Below are positions 10,570 through 22,676 of a DNA stretch of 64,000 nucleotides, one piece after another. The stretch is from Argopecten irradians (Eukaryota > Mollusca > Bivalvia > Pectinida > Pectinidae): positions 22,464,828 through 22,528,827 of the forward strand of contig NC_091141.1 of assembly GCF_041381155.1 (NCBI RefSeq). The letters run 5' to 3'. The notes beneath the pieces were generated by a model that did not search any database, had not been told where the DNA came from, and saw only the letters and a program-made list of their open reading frames with translations. Numbering within the stretch: position 1 is the first letter of the stretch; every line of letters begins with the position of its first letter. The translations under genes and the position numbers were made by a program.

Positions 10570-10771
10570 ATTATCAAACATTCAAAGACGAGATTGACAG
10601 ATCCGACCATTGTGGACCACCAGTAAATACACACACAGACTGACACACCAGAGACATACGATAGTCTGAATTCTCATACTACAGAAAATAGTGGAATTGG
10701 CGAACAACCTTACGATACAACCAGAGACAATACTTATGATAGGTTACACTCCAAAGAGAAATCGTTAAGAA
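10570..10771 (+). pseudogene. Decayed duplicate of the receptor tail exon
   Basis: This stretch is clearly homologous to 5195-5400 of the tail exon. It preserves the segment encoding ETYDSLNSH, GEQPYDTTRDN and TYDRLHSKEK almost unchanged, but the first part is frameshifted and has stops. After HSKEK it diverges and terminates at SLRKN, losing the final YDLL motif. No ectodomain or transmembrane exon was found nearby, so it is probably a relic of a duplicated receptor gene. Confidence 0.8.
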
Positions 10772-12016
10772 AAAATTAAGATAAAATGATTTTTTCTTTG
10801 TAGCAATAACAAATGATTTTCAGTGACAGTTACCAGGTATATGGCTTGTCTATTGTATTCATTACGGTACGTATTCATTGGAAATAGTGTAATAACAACT
10901 GGGATCTTGGTGTATGAAAAATATAATTATTTTCAAAAAGGCCTAGGCTCCTATCCGAATAACGTTAACATATTCCATTGTTTCCATATTCTGAATATTT
11001 GTTTTTTAATTTACTGTGAACCAACTCTCTTTCGCGTAGATTTACTTTCGCAAATTTCGCGATCCAAGTAATTTTCCGGACGTTTATCTCCACTAATTGA
11101 TATAAACCAATTTATTTTGAAGGATTACCAATTATTGAACCCGTGAAATTGAATCTTGTTAAACTTGTTGCATTAGAAATCGAGATTTAGTGGTCACGAA
11201 AGAACGTTGGTTTACACGTTGGGTAAATCGGGTTTACGGGATCCTTTTTTCAGGTGTACCAACAACGAGTTTCCTTGCTCTTAATAACTAAATATAAAGG
11301 TAAAAAAGAATGACGTGATACAAATTACTACTAGACTTCGAGATATTAAAATTCATTTGCCAAATCAATATGTCATATATAAGAAGATAATAATATCACA
11401 TACCAAGGAAAGACAAAATTTTAAACTGCAGTTGATGCAAAACAGATGTTAGAGTCGGGTTTTAATTATACTGATAAAGAATTATATTTTTGTTCATGTT
11501 TTTAAGTCTTTATATAAACTGTTGTGATCAGAACTAAATATATAAATATGTATTCCAAAACATCATAGCCTCTGTGTGTTTGCGTTCGGGCAGATAATCC
11601 CTGTCTTACACACAGTGAAACACCCATAACCAAGCAAGGCTTTTTATCATTATTATTTAATTCATGGATATATTTACATCCAGTCAATATGTATTGTACA
11701 GATTACGTGTCAAATGATATTTAAAACATTGTTAAAATCAACATATTACACCTTTTAAAGCAATAATACAACAATCTCTATTTGAAAGTTGGTAGTTTTA
11801 AAATTGCTTCGAAGTGAATGACACCTCCACAAAGAGCAATGTGTCACGGGAAAGGCTACAGACTTGCAACTTCCGCATCAGTTCATTAACTACATAGATA
11901 TTTATACATGATGTTTCATTTTGCACCACTTCATAAACTGTTTTAGGTTAAGAAAGCGTTTTTGACTTAAGCCATACTGAGTCATAGGCACTACTTTCAG
12001 TAACCTTTCAACTCAG
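10772..12016. other. Intergenic, nothing recognised
   Basis: AT-rich DNA with several short open frames but no recognisable protein, RNA gene or transposon end. Confidence 0.45.
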
Positions 12017-12150
12017 TAATTTAAATGCCGTTGACCTATAACACGCTAATTTAAATGCCGTTGACCAGCTAATTTAAATGCCGTTGACCTATACTGTGTA
12101 CTACATCTCACCCCTCTCCTCTAATTTAAATGCTGTTTATCTATACTGTG
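12017..12150. repeat. Irregular short tandem repeat
   Basis: TAATTTAAATGCCGTTGACC recurs at 12017, 12047 and 12069, with a fourth variant (TGCTGTTTATC) at 12122. A second motif, CTATACTGTGTACTACATCTC, follows two of the units. Not part of a recognised family. Confidence 0.75.
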
Positions 12151-13140
12151 TACTACATCTCAATCCCCCCCCTCCTACTCCCCTGTGCCTGCATGTGTAT
12201 AGCTAGTACCTTACCTTCCAGCTGACTGCTGTCCACACAATCTATACACACTGTTGACTCCCCCATCTAACGTAAACACATAATCTCTGTTACTGATCTT
12301 GCTATCTAAGTCTTATAGACCTAAAAGTTATAATTAAAAAAAGTAAATTAATCAAACTTTCTTTCCGTGTACTTTAAATAATGCTTCTGAAAACAGACCT
12401 GAGGTGAAAGACAATATAAGGCTGCCATTATGTGTGCATGGTTTTACTTGCATACATAAGTGAGCAACACAAGAGTGTAGTACAAAAAACTTTTTTAATG
12501 AATATAAGACTTTTGCTTTCTTTATTTTAAAATCTTTTCTTTTATTTATAAGAATTTTGATATAAAAAAATGTCAAATAAACATATATATGGTTTTTCTG
12601 TGATCAGTTGAATATTGTTGAAATAATCTATATCAAGGTCGGTCACAAGACATTTGACTGCTGATAGATACACAAAGCTTTGAATTAAGCTTAATTTTCA
12701 TATAACACACAGTATCTGTTTCTGGGGAATAGAAATCTGCCTAACAGCTTAATGTTTTTATTATGAATTAGTCATATATTTATCATTAGAAAATTATTTT
12801 TTTTACTATAATGATAATTGTAAAAACAGAATGGTGTATCTTACACCATTTTAATGTCATATAATCGACATAAATTAAAACTAAAAATCATTTTGAATTA
12901 TATTAGCATTTGTGGCAGTATTGCAAAAAATATTACATTTACATCTATGGTTATAAGTGAAACAAGTACATACATTCAGACCATGAAGTCAAATTATGCT
13001 TTACAATTTCATTTCTTCTAACATTTATGTAAACAAATGTTCAAAATGAAATATGTTGTTTGCATATCGCTAGCTTAACAAAGATTCAACTTTGGAGGTG
13101 TCACTAAAATCATGAAATCCATATATACTTGTGCGGCATG
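12151..13140. other. Intergenic, nothing recognised
   Basis: AT-rich DNA with homopolymer-rich patches and no supported gene, RNA or element boundary. Confidence 0.45.
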
Positions 13141-14926
13141 ATCATTTCTATGATTAATGTAATGGCCTTGAAATCATCTTTTTTGCCTTTTCCTCAAATA
13201 CATATGAAAATCATATATGAATAAAAAAAACACTGAAACTGTATTTTCAGTACATCAAAATGAAATCACTGAATTTAATGAGACACTGTTTCATGGTTGA
13301 TACCTTATTATTATTCAAATTATGATTGCAGAATTTACTCTTTGTGTTTATTCCCCATAATTATGCATGCTTCTTAGATTAAAACCACGATCTAATTTTC
13401 ATAAAACAGACTGAATTCCATCATTATGATAAAAACGGACACAAACAGTGTTAAATAAACATACTTATGTTGAAATAAAAATACCTAAAAAAAGCTTCTA
13501 TTACCTAATGATGGCTTGAAAAGTATACATGCAAATTAAAATGTATTTTGATATTTTCAACATTTACAAAATAATTTGAAATATAGGTGGCTTATGATAT
13601 TGTGTAAAATACAGATAACCTTGAGTGAGTTCAGGTTGTAAATATTAATATAAGCATTGGCTCTCAGTTGGCATTCATAGTCAATATGAATACCAATTGG
13701 AGGGAGGCAAATTTCATAATGCGCTCTAGCTTTATTGACATTGCTAATGATGCAAAAAAAGTCTTTCAATCAATATCGATTAAATATGCAGGAATGAAAA
13801 GAAATAATATGCATATGCACGAATAAGTTATATATAGGATACTATCCAATTGATGTTGTCAGAGTAAATTGAAGATTGCCGTAAAGGGATTTAAAGGATA
13901 TGATAAATACAAGGTACACATAATAACAAAATCTTGGAGTGACAAATGACATTTTTTGCCATTTTCTCAAAAGAAAGAGAGAAGGGAAATATTTATAAAT
14001 CATTGACTCATGGTCGACCCTATTTTATGATTTGCTATTTGTTTATCTATAATGAAATAAATTGTCATCTTATGATAGAGTGCTTGCATTTATAACACAA
14101 CACTTTTACCTGGAATTTATAGTTGTCCAACTGGGAATTTACATGATGTGTATGATATGATGTACACACCAATATCAAATTCATTTATCTAAGGAATTGC
14201 AATGTTTTTGGATTATTGTATTGCATAACGCATGTTTTTTTGTTTTGAGTAGAAGGAAATAGAAAATTAACTCTAAAAAAGTATATAAACAATTCTTTAC
14301 CATTGCAATTTGACAACACAATTGATGGCCATGCTGTTGTACATTGAGATTTATCATTTATGTTATCAATGCAAATCAGAATTCTTGATTTTGTAAACGG
14401 TATTTTAGGCTTAAGTCTCAGTACTTTCAGTACTTTGATTATTTTGTATAATGCAAGTGTAGCACTGTACTGCCAGAAACATATATACAAGGAGATGCGC
14501 AACTCCTTTATTATGTTTGCTGACGGCAAACGGCCTTTGGTATATATTAATATATAATTTTTTTCATCATAGCTACTACTTATAAGAATATTATGATTTT
14601 TGCATAAATATAAAGTTTATACAGGATTATGTTCTTTTTTTTTCTGAAAATTACTTTAACAGCATATCAAAGTTATCCTTCCTATATTCACATAGTGATA
14701 CATTTGCTGGTCGTAAAATGGTGAGGAGTTTCTAATTCCTTATTATATGTGTTTCTGATACTGTAATTTACAGTGATGAGGTGTACGGACATTAGTATTT
14801 ATGAGAATATATTTTTGACTGCATGCTAAGCTATGTTCACCAGTCTTTTCATTTACCTTCAACTGTGGAATAGTTACCTTTTCCCGTGAATAGTTAACTA
14901 CAAACTATTCCACGGGAAAAGGTAAC
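13141..14926. repeat. Duplicated block A (parental copy)
   Basis: Positions 13141-13692 and 14608-14926 reappear, in the same order and orientation, at 17020-17938. The 915 bp between these two parts are absent from the second copy. The block ends in the palindrome at 14869-14930. No coding content recognised. Confidence 0.85.
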
Positions 14927-14930
14927 TATT
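14869..14930. repeat. Near-perfect palindrome
   Basis: AATAGTTACCTTTTCCCGTG and its complement form a hairpin of about 28 bp per arm with a very short centre. A decayed version occurs at 17876-17936 in the duplicated copy, where one arm has changed more than the other. Confidence 0.85.
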
Positions 14931-14939
14931 TAACACTAT

Positions 14940-16125
14940 TACATAATTTGTTTACACCAATCTATATATGAAAAAATATAATATTTCCACGTATTGTCCT
15001 TATCGTCCAATAAAACCTTGTTATATTGCACAGTTCGAAGTTATATTGCATGGGTTATGTGTGGTAGTAGAAAACCTCCGAGGAATCGCGCGTAACGGTG
15101 AGTTATTATGACATTCACGCTCAATTTCGCGCTATCGGAAAGCACGTCATAGACATTGCTCTCTGTGCTTGACAGTTTGTTTTATTGGATTTAAAGGCTG
15201 CATACAGATCTAAAATTTAAAGGAATGCAATATGACATGAAAAGTGGAGTTACGCCATGAAGTACCGTGACTATACGCCAATCTTCAATATGATTTGTAG
15301 CTTTCCCGTCCGGTACGGTTTCGACGATATAATAATATTGATCTGTGCTTTTGGCGTTCATTAAAAATCAACTGAAAAAAACTGGTGATTAATTGATTAT
15401 GTAATGAAACAAATATTTCATGGTTTACTGTGCTTTAGTTCATAATATTTAACCCGAGGTGATGGTAATCAACAAATGTTATATTGCACGAGGCCAAGCA
15501 CAGTAACCCATGAAATATTTGTATAGTAGTGGATGATAATGGTATACTTGCTCCGACTATACCTCCAGCTAATTAACAATAGATGATATCACAGCCATGT
15601 TTTAACTAACTGTAGTGATTTTGATAAAACATATTGTTTTATCAGAAAGTTAATATGTTTAGGGAAGATAGATGTTTTATTTAGTGTAAATAGGGAACAT
15701 AGTTATAGTCAAGTCGACCTTGGAGTAAGGTAAAGGCCATGTAGTAGTTTGGTATAGGTTTACGCATCTCGCTTTGGTTCGTAGATAGCACCTTGCCATT
15801 TTTAAAAACGCTTTAGTTTACGGAGACACTGAAAGTCAGTTGTTTACAAGAAGTGGTCATCTAGATAGAGATGTGTACACGATTTTGGTCAGTGTCGCAT
15901 TGCGCGGACATCGCCTTGGTCCATATTAGGCACATGTTGATCACATGCATAAGGTAAAAAGGTTAGGATTGGTCAATAGAACAATTTGGGAGTTAATGAA
16001 TATTAATTATTATTGAAGCCGTATAAATCGAGGTGCGCGCTTTACATAAAGAGAGTTTTCCAGTAGTTTTAGAAGTTCGTGGAAGTGCCGTTACTTTGTG
16101 AGGATGAACTTGTAAATAGACTTGT
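14940..16125. repeat. Repeat-rich intergenic with inverted pair 15410-15434 / 15497-15521
   Basis: CAAATATTTCATGGTTTACTG at 15410 is matched by its near-complement at 15497-15521, with about 60 bp between. GTTATATTGCA words recur at 15020, 15042 and 15478. The segment 16021-16060 has a TATAAA-like box followed by GAGGTGCGCGC, which looks like the promoter of a repeat. No gene recognised. Confidence 0.5.
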
Positions 16126-17019
16126 GTGAACAGTACGATGTGGATTTATACTCCGTTGTCAAGTGAACAGTACGATGTGGATTTATACTCCGTTGTCAAC
16201 TGTATGTACTTTGGATTCACTGTGGATTAATAATAAAGTTCGGGACTGTATCCATGTTGTCAAGTCATTTATCGCACCACATTTCATCCCAAAAACAACA
16301 CGAAAACGTTACATAACTTTAAATCCAAGGAGAGATGGATTATCGATTACACATGATACTTGTCAATTAAAGTTGCCGTTATGTATTTGTAACTTATTTT
16401 CATAATACCGATACACAATTTGTATCACTCCATTCCAAAATAAATTCCACAGCCACTGTATGCATAACCCCAAAAAGAATTCATTTTAAAAATAAATACA
16501 GAAGAGAGAAGATTGGGATTAAATTCCATGAGACGAATACTGAATTTTCTGCCAAAATGAAATTACGTATGCTTAAGACATGATTTCCCTATATTTTACG
16601 GCTTTTCACTGCTTATCAATTTACATCATCAGGCGGGTCCATCAATCTACTTGTTTGTCGCGGAACGTCCTCGTGGTGGTGGATCGACAGTGGAGATCAT
16701 CTCACTGTCTGTCCATAGATGACCTCCCTTCCTTCTCCTGTCTACTCCATAACCATAACTGTGCACATACCGCAGCCTCTCCTATTCTGCGTGTTATCAT
16801 CCTTACACAGTAATGCTCTTAGCTGGAACATGTGTTGCAGTAGTAACAGTCAGGTCATCCATAAAACCTCTATTTGATGGTAGATAGATCCCTGATTGCG
16901 TCATAGACCCTTTGACTTCCATTTCTGCTGTCCTGATAATAAAATCCAATTCCCATAACAAATATAATGACAGGTATGGTATATCCTATCACTATTCACT
17001 TTCCAGGTCTTGTCAAGGT
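16126..17019. repeat. Duplicated block B, copy 1
   Basis: About 850 bp nearly identical to 17943-18860. Copy 1 begins with a local tandem duplication: GTGAACAGTACGATGTGG plus the next 18 bases occurs twice in a row. On the minus strand, 16624-16811 encodes a fragment like RRIGEAAVCAQLWLWSR, related to the C-terminus of the retroelement remnant at 19.9 kb. It joins directly to block A' at 17020. Confidence 0.85.
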
Positions 17020-17938
17020 ATCATTTCTATGATTAATGTAATGGCCTTGCAAAATGTATCTTTTCAGTAAATGCCTTTTCCTCAAATACATATGAAAATC
17101 ATATATGAATAAAAAAAAACACTGTCAACTGTATTTTCAGTACATCAGAATGAAATCACTGAATTTAATGAGACACTGTTTCATGGTTGATACCTTATTA
17201 TTATTATACAAATTATGATTGCAGAATTTACTCTTTGTGTTTATTCCCCATAAATTATGCATGCTTCTTAGATTAAAACCACGATCTAATTTTCATAAAA
17301 CAGACTGAATTCCATCATTATGATAAAAACGGACACAAACAGTGTTTGTTAACATACTTATGTTTTTTAAAAATACCTAAAAAAAAGCTTCTATTACCTA
17401 ATGATGGCTTGAAAAGTATACATGCAAATTAAAATGTATTTTGATACTCATTTTCAACATATACATTCAAAATAATTTGAAATATAGGTTTGGCTTTTGA
17501 TTTATTGTGTAAAATACAGATAACCTTGATTTCTAGTTCACCAGTTTTGTAAATATTAATATATCACCAAAAAATTGGCTCTCAGTTGGCATTCATAGTC
17601 AATATGAATAAATATAAAGTTTATACAGTATTATGTCTCTTTTTTTTCTGAAAATTACTTTCCTTTTGTTCATATCAAAGTTATCCTTCCTATATTCACA
17701 TACATGATACATTTTGCTGGTCATCAATTCTAATTCTATTATATATTGTTTTTCTGATACTGAAATTTACAGTGATGAGGTGTATGGACATTTTAGTATT
17801 TAATGAAAATCATATATTTTTGACTGCATGCTAAGCTATGTTCACCAGTCTTTACATTTACCTTCAACTGTGGTAATAGTTCCACCTTTTCCCGCCTGGA
17901 ATAGTTCACAAACTAACTATTCCACGGGAAAAGGTAAC
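17020..17938. repeat. Duplicated block A' (deletion derivative)
   Basis: A copy of block A lacking the 915-bp centre, with many small indels of 2-8 bp relative to the parent. It is inserted precisely between the two B copies. Confidence 0.85.
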
Positions 17939-17942
17939 ATAT

Positions 17943-18860
17943 TGTAAATAGACTTGTGTGAACATTGTGTGAAAGAACCTGGTCAGGATTAGAATGAAAG
18001 AATGGTCAACTCTAACGATGTGGATTTATACTCCGTTGTCAACTGTATGTACTTTGGATTCACTGTGGATTAATAATAAAGTTCGGGACTGTATCCATGT
18101 TGTCAAGTCATTTATCGCACCACATTTCATCCCAAAAAGAACACGAAAACGTTACATAACTTTAAATCCAAGGAGAGATGGATTATCGATTACACATGAT
18201 ACTTGTCAATTAAAGTTGCCGTTATGTATTTGTAACTTATTTTCATAATACCGATACACAATTTGTATCACTCCATTCCAAAATAAATTCCACAGCCACT
18301 GTATGCATAACCCCAAAAAGAATTCATTTTAAAAATAAATACAGAAGAGAGAAGATTGGGATTAAATTCCATGAGACGAATACTGAATTTTTCTGCCAAA
18401 ATGAAATTACGTATGCTTAAGACATGATTTCCCCATATTTTACGGCTTTTCACTGCTTATCAATTTACATCATCAGGCGGGTCCATCAATCTACTTGTTT
18501 GTCGCGGAACGTCCTCATGGTGGTGGATCGACAGTGGAGATCATCTCACTGTCTGTCCATAGATGACCTCCCTTCCTTCTCCTGTCTACTCCATACCTAT
18601 AACTGTGCACATACCGCAGCCTCTCCTATTCTGCGTGTTATCATCCTTACACAGTAATGCTCTTAGCTGGAACATGTGTTGCAGTAGTAACAGTCAGGTC
18701 ATCCATAAAACCTCTATTTGATGGTAGATAGATCCCCGATTGCGTCATAGACCCTTTGACTTCCATTTCTGCTGTCCTGATAATAAAATCAATTCCCATA
18801 ACAAATATAATGACAGGTATGGTATATCCTATCACTATTCACTTTCCAGGTCTTGTCAAG
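17943..18860. repeat. Duplicated block B, copy 2
   Basis: The second copy of block B. It starts TGTAAATAGACTTGTGTGAAC like copy 1, then has a different 50-bp linker before ACGATGTGGATTTATACTCC. It continues beyond 18860 into DNA not present after copy 1, so copy 2 is likely the original right context. Confidence 0.85.
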
Positions 18861-19860
18861 GTTGTCGTTTCTCCAACAGTAAAGTGCATCTGGATTCCGT
18901 TAAAGTAGCTTATAAGACTACTTCAATAAGCTCGACCCATAAGCGTTCGCAAGGTCTAGCCACACTACTGTCATGTTCAGATTGTTCTCTTGGTTGGTAT
19001 GAACTGACTTATCACACCAATATGTTCCATACATTCAGAGAAGACTGGGATCCCCTCTTTCTGAACTGGTGTCTATGTGCCCATCTGTCAGCATGTATGA
19101 TGTCATTCTCCTCGCTCTAAATTGGCGATAAACTTTGAGTTATTTCTTAAAAAACAGCCATTCATCCATCATGATGGAATCTTCCCTTTCATCCAAACAT
19201 TCAGCAACTGCTACAGTCTCTTCAGGAGTCGTGGACATTTCATTTTCATAAGCGTGATAAGGAATTCCACTTGGTCCAGCTGACCCACTTCTAGACTCCA
19301 TTACTGTACAACACCCTGCACTTTGATTTCTTGATCTCCAATGCAAACTCAGGAAGGTATCTGGTTTTCAGCCCTCGAGACTCCCCCTGATAGAATGTTC
19401 CTATCACTGTCTACGTGTGTTTCCCGTAAATGTTGCTCAACACCTTCTATTCGGCTCTCCCAGGTCTCTCCCCGCCCAGCAGAGACCTGGTGGAAGGAGT
19501 GTGGGTCCTTGTTATAGGATTCCCTCTGTCTTCCTGTTCGTTCCTTGCTCTTGATCTAACTTGCCTTTCTTACCAACTCATCATCAGAAGTTGGCGCAAT
19601 CCTAATTCTTTCTTTCTCGTTTGCCGATCGAAACTACCATGTCAGTGAACGATTCCAGCGTTACCTATATTTCTTGGTTGTCATCTGGATTTTCCGGGAA
19701 GTCAATGGTCACGCAGAAATAAAATGCACCTAAATACAGTCGCAGTTCTTATCCATCAACATCATCAGCCGGGTCCATCAGTCAGTATACGTTTCCATCC
19801 TTGTCCGGAACGTTCTCGTGATGGTAGGCTGACAGTGGCGATCAACTCACTACCTGTCAA
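18861..19860. other. Repeat-derived DNA, poorly resolved
   Basis: The sequence at 19750-19860 (catcatcagccgggtccatc) is a diverged third copy of part of block B. The rest is probably further retroelement 3' sequence on the minus strand. Short open frames (19140-19346 minus, 18740-19120 plus) show no family resemblance. Confidence 0.4.
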
Positions 19861-20335
19861 TAGATAAATTCCCGTCCTTCTTCTCTCGTGATCTGCTTCA
19901 CAGCCAACAGATGCACGTTCCGCATCCTCTGCTACGTACTCTGCATCCTGTCCTCTTTCGTCTGACTACTCCCAGAGCATGTGCTATTGTCCAGGTTGAG
20001 CACTACGGAAATCCCATTCAGTCTACCTCCATCGGGCACAGCCAAGTGCGTCACCCTAGCTTGTACTGCTGTACGTTGTCTGTATTACGCCTGGGAATAC
20101 CATCTTTTGCCCTAGATCTCCTCCCTCAGCTCCCATCAAGAATGCATTTGGTGCCTGTTGGTTTCTTGTTCAGCCTATCGCCTTCCTTCACAAACCTGAT
20201 GGTTTGTGTTTGCCTTTCCTTGGTTGTAACTCTTTTCTCTGCACCTTGAGCACGTCTGCCAACTCCCAGAGCTACAACGTTATAGCGTCCCTGAGTCAGA
20301 GCTGTCTTGCACGCTGAAAGGATAAAACTGTTATA
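19861..20335 (-). pseudogene. Decayed retroelement C-terminus (RT-associated endonuclease-like region)
   Basis: Minus-strand translation gives, with stops and frameshifts: SACKTALTQGRYN, IRFVKEGDRLNKKPTG, KMVFPGVIQTT, then WLCPMEV..MGFP..STW and LGVVRRKR. This order matches the region downstream of the reverse transcriptase in a family of metazoan retroelement proteins (CKxALxQGRYxWRH ... LVFPxxIxTTxLRPD ... WLFPVEVGCRGFPAQS). The Asp/Lys-bearing nuclease strand is not preserved. No RT domain lies upstream, so it is a fragment. Family recognition is from memory of the pattern. Confidence 0.55.
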
Positions 20336-20904
20336 GGGAGGAAAAGCCGGGTGTGGGTTTGGTTCAATATTACGGAAACCCGTTTGAAGTATGCATTCAT
20401 ATATTGAAACATCAATGGAACCAGAAACGTATACATGCATAAATTAGTCTATCTAATACACGCCACCATCATTTATATTTTTTCCAATATATGTTTTTGG
20501 TTTAATGTGATTTTTTAAAGCATGAAAACTTCAGCAATTTTATTCCTGATTTTTCGAAAAACTGACATTCATACTCCGTCTGAAAATTATTGAACTACAA
20601 ATTATTATAATTTCAAAGCTACCCTCGTGCATTTAACTACTTAGAGGGGATAGAGAAACCCCCTTAATTGATATATAGTAAACATACAGAGATACATGTA
20701 CATTTGACTGTTCATGTGTTCCACAGGGTGCTCCTTTAATCTTTGTTTGTCTAAAAAATTACCCGATTGCTTTAATTTTTAATATAAAAATCTTTCTCTA
20801 TAGTTATTGAATGTATGTGTATTAGGTTGATATTGGAGCGTATTTTAACATATAATTTGATCAGAAACATATCGGTATTCTACAAAAATAGTGACTTTTA
20901 GCGC
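20336..20904. other. AT-rich spacer before the LINE
   Basis: Nothing recognised. It ends with AAGCTACATCAA (20905-20916), the left target-site duplication of the LINE. Confidence 0.5.
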
Positions 20905-20916
20905 AAGCTACATCAA

Positions 20917-22582
20917 GATAGCAAAAATAATGTTAAACTATCGACCAATATCACTTCTTTCAAATATATCTAAATGTCTTGAAAAAATAGTATACAAACG
21001 TATTTATGAATTCTTTGTGGCAAACAACATTCTTATCAAAGAAAATTCTGGATTTAAAAGAAATGATTCCACCATTAATCAATTGTTAAAAATAATCCAC
21101 AACATTTACAAAAGTATTGATAATGGCGATGATGTTTGCACAGTATTTTTAGATGTCTCAAAAGCTTTTGATAAAGTTTGGCACGAAGGTTTAATTCACA
21201 AATTAGAAAACATAGGTATTAGAGGAAGTTTGCTTTATTGGCTTAAAAGTTATCTTTGTAATAGAAAACAGTATGTAGTCTTAAATGGTCAATCTTCTGG
21301 TCATTAATATATTAACTCTGGTGTCCCCCAGGGCTCGATCCTTGGACCGCTTTTATTCTTAGTTTATGTAAATGATATCAATGTAGACATTTCATCTGAC
21401 ATTAACTTATTCGCTGACGACACATCTCTCTCATCAACCATAAATAGGAACGATTCAGTAGATACACTTAACGACGATTTAACTTCTCTGTCCCAGTGGG
21501 CAAAAAACGATGGCTTGTCACATTCAACGCTCAAAAAACTGAATTTGTTATTTTCTCTAAAAAAAGATTTGTTAATAAACCGAACCTTCTACTTAATAAC
21601 ATTCCGATTAAACATGTTATTAACCATAAACATCTGGGCATATTTCTTTCTGGTAATCTTAGCTGGCATTCTCACATCTCAGAAATTGTAGCCAAAGCCA
21701 ACAGAATATATTATCCCGCGTTCATGCCTAGAAACACTATATAAAACTATGGTAAGATCGGTTATGGAATATGGCAATATTTTATTTGATAATTGTAGTC
21801 AGCAAGAGTCTGACCTTATTGAAAGTGTTCAGCGTAGGGCGGCATTAATATGCACAGGCGGTTATAAGGTAACCAAATATACTAAACTGTTGGTTGAATT
21901 GGGATGGGAAAAACTAAGTGATAGACGAAAAAATTGCAGACTAAAAATGTTATTTAAAATTAAGCATGATCTGTGTCCACCATATTTGAAAACTATCTGT
22001 CCAATTCAGACTCATAGAACACAAAACTACAACTTTAGAAATTCAAATACTATTCTCCCTATCCTGTCAAGAAAATCTTTCTATCATCAATCCTTCTTTC
22101 CAAAATCAATACGTGACTGGAACAATCTACCTGACACATTAAGAAATAGCTCTTCACTAAAGTCCTTCTCTCTTGCACTGTCAAATCTATCCACTCCACA
22201 AAAAATCTATTTATATACATATGGACACGGGAAAGGCAAAACCAATCACACTAGAATAAGAATGGGTTTAAGTGCTTTAAACAAACATAGACATTCTTAC
22301 AACTTAACCAATAACAAATTTTGTGACCTTTGCGTGAACTCCCCCGAAGATGAAATTCATTTCTTTTTACATTGTCCAAAATATAACAGAATCCGTTCCA
22401 ATATACTCCGTACTGTTTGTCATATATTCGCTCCAAATGTCAATTCCAACCTTATTGTAGAGCTCATGCCAAATGTTCTTGTCAAAATAATTTTATGTGG
22501 CTTAGAAACTCTAAACGAAATTGAGAACAAAGCATTATTTGACCATGTATTTGAATATATAGTAAATTCAAACAGATTTTGA
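20917..22582 (+). pseudogene. LINE reverse transcriptase, truncated and broken
   Basis: The reading starts at NYRPISLLSNISKCLEKIVYKR (RT motif 1 region) and continues through [27 protein letters not shown] and the catalytic FADD box near 21411-21422. It continues through a thumb region to a C-terminal CCHC-type knuckle (CDLC...H....C) near 22320-22376 and TGA at 22580-22582. Lesions: an in-frame TAA at 21305-21307, a frameshift around 21500-21512 in an A-rich run, and another around 21720-21745. No endonuclease domain remains. I could not assign a clade with confidence. Confidence 0.88.
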
Positions 22583-22676
22583 CCCCCCCCCCCCCCCCAC
22601 CTTCCTCTCTCTCTCTCTGTCTCAGTCCCCCCCCCCCCCCCTTCCTCTCTATCTCTCTCTCTTTCTCTATCTTTCT
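22583..22676. repeat. Poly-C and CT-rich microsatellite
   Basis: Two long C runs (about 16 and 14 bases) alternate with CTCTCT tracts. This is LINE 3' UTR sequence; matching CT-rich sequence resumes at 24551 after the nested insertion. Confidence 0.85.

Noticed and set aside
15609..16260. Possible LTR (TATAAATCGAGG box near 16022, AATAAAG near 16230, repeated in block B)
   Set aside because: No TG...CA borders, primer-binding site, target duplication or gag/pol could be demonstrated; kept only as part of the repeat blocks.
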